A stretch of DNA of 6,309 nucleotides from Pseudomonadota bacterium (lineage in GTDB: Bacteria; Pseudomonadota; Alphaproteobacteria; Rhizobiales; Hyphomicrobiaceae), in assembly GCA_021813195.1 (NCBI GenBank), contig JAKALI010000252.1:1-6309 (forward strand), given 5' to 3'. The position numbers were made by a program, and so were the translations under genes. The notes beneath the pieces are model-generated. The model had not been told where the DNA came from, made no database searches, and worked only from the letters and a program-made list of their open reading frames with translations. Within the stretch, counting starts at the first letter, position 1, and the number at the start of each line of letters is the position of its first letter. This document shows, one piece after another, positions 6,195 to 6,309 of the stretch.

Positions 6195-6309
6195 CTTGAG
6201 CCCCTGCGCCTCACGCCGCAGATCCTTGACCTTGCTACTGGTTGCCGCCCGCGCCGTGTCGCCGGCCAGCCGCTTCTTGTCTGCCTCCAGTAACTCCTTG
6301 GACCATGCG
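6195..6309 (-). pseudogene. IS3-family transposase OrfA fragment
   Basis: Read on the minus strand from the window edge, the frame gives WSKELLEADKKRLAGDTA, then AATSSKVKDLRREAQGLK. This matches the C-terminal half of IS3-family OrfA proteins of rhizobia, which usually read SKEFLEAGKKRLAGDTARAA and continue with LKEVV and a leucine-rich coiled coil. Here the match ends exactly at LK (6195), where IS5-type sequence begins, so the end of OrfA and the whole OrfB are missing. The N-terminal part lies beyond the window. The call rests on recalled family sequences. Confidence 0.7.

Larger units (their letters stand above)
5945..6309. mobile_element. Remnant of nested or recombined insertion sequences (IS5 / IS3)
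   Basis: The two transposase fragments meet at 6194/6195, both cut internally. No complete element, terminal inverted repeat or target duplication can be delimited. The left limit is approximate, and the element continues past the right edge. It marks the boundary of the operon/phyR segment with a rearranged accessory region. Confidence 0.65.

Overview
The window looks like chromosomal DNA of an alphaproteobacterium of the Hyphomicrobiales (Bradyrhizobium / Rhodopseudomonas-like). The signs are high GC content, a cyo operon of the rhizobial type, a PhyR regulator (restricted to Alphaproteobacteria), and transposase remnants of types common in that order. The assignment rests on recalled family resemblance, not on a database search.

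Layout. Positions 1 to about 253 are a leader with no recognised gene. From about 254 to 4218 a tight four-gene operon, cyoABCD, encodes a cytochrome bo3-type ubiquinol oxidase. The genes overlap or abut (cyoA/cyoB overlap or lie 2 nt apart, cyoB/cyoC share 1 nt, cyoC/cyoD are 1 nt apart). All ligands of the haems and CuB, the proton-channel residues and the quinol-site residues are visible in CyoB, and CyoA has no CuA ligands, so the enzyme should oxidise quinol and pump protons. No cyoE (haem O synthase) follows cyoD. Instead a small two-TM/P-loop ion-channel gene lies convergently on the minus strand (4719 to 4305). It is split by a one-base length change in a run of six G (C4621-4626 on the + strand).

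A 345-base gap (4720-5064) rich in small inverted repeats separates the channel from the divergent phyR (5065-5865). PhyR is the response regulator / anti-anti-sigma factor of the alphaproteobacterial general stress response. It has a well-placed ribosome binding site and an apparent TTG start. Its usual neighbours nepR and ecfG are not in the window. A perfect 18-bp palindrome spans its stop codon.

The right end (from about 6004) is mobile-element debris. An IS5-family transposase N-terminus on the + strand, itself frameshifted, is cut off after about 64 codons and joined at 6194/6195 to a fragment of an IS3-family OrfA on the - strand.

Functionally, the cyo operon feeds electrons from ubiquinol to oxygen at the inner membrane, the broken channel would have acted on ion flux across the same membrane, and PhyR controls the stress sigma factor. 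A functional link between them is only conjecture. I found no convincing new system. The points most worth checking are the single-base disruption of the channel, the orphan-looking phyR, and the chimeric IS junction.
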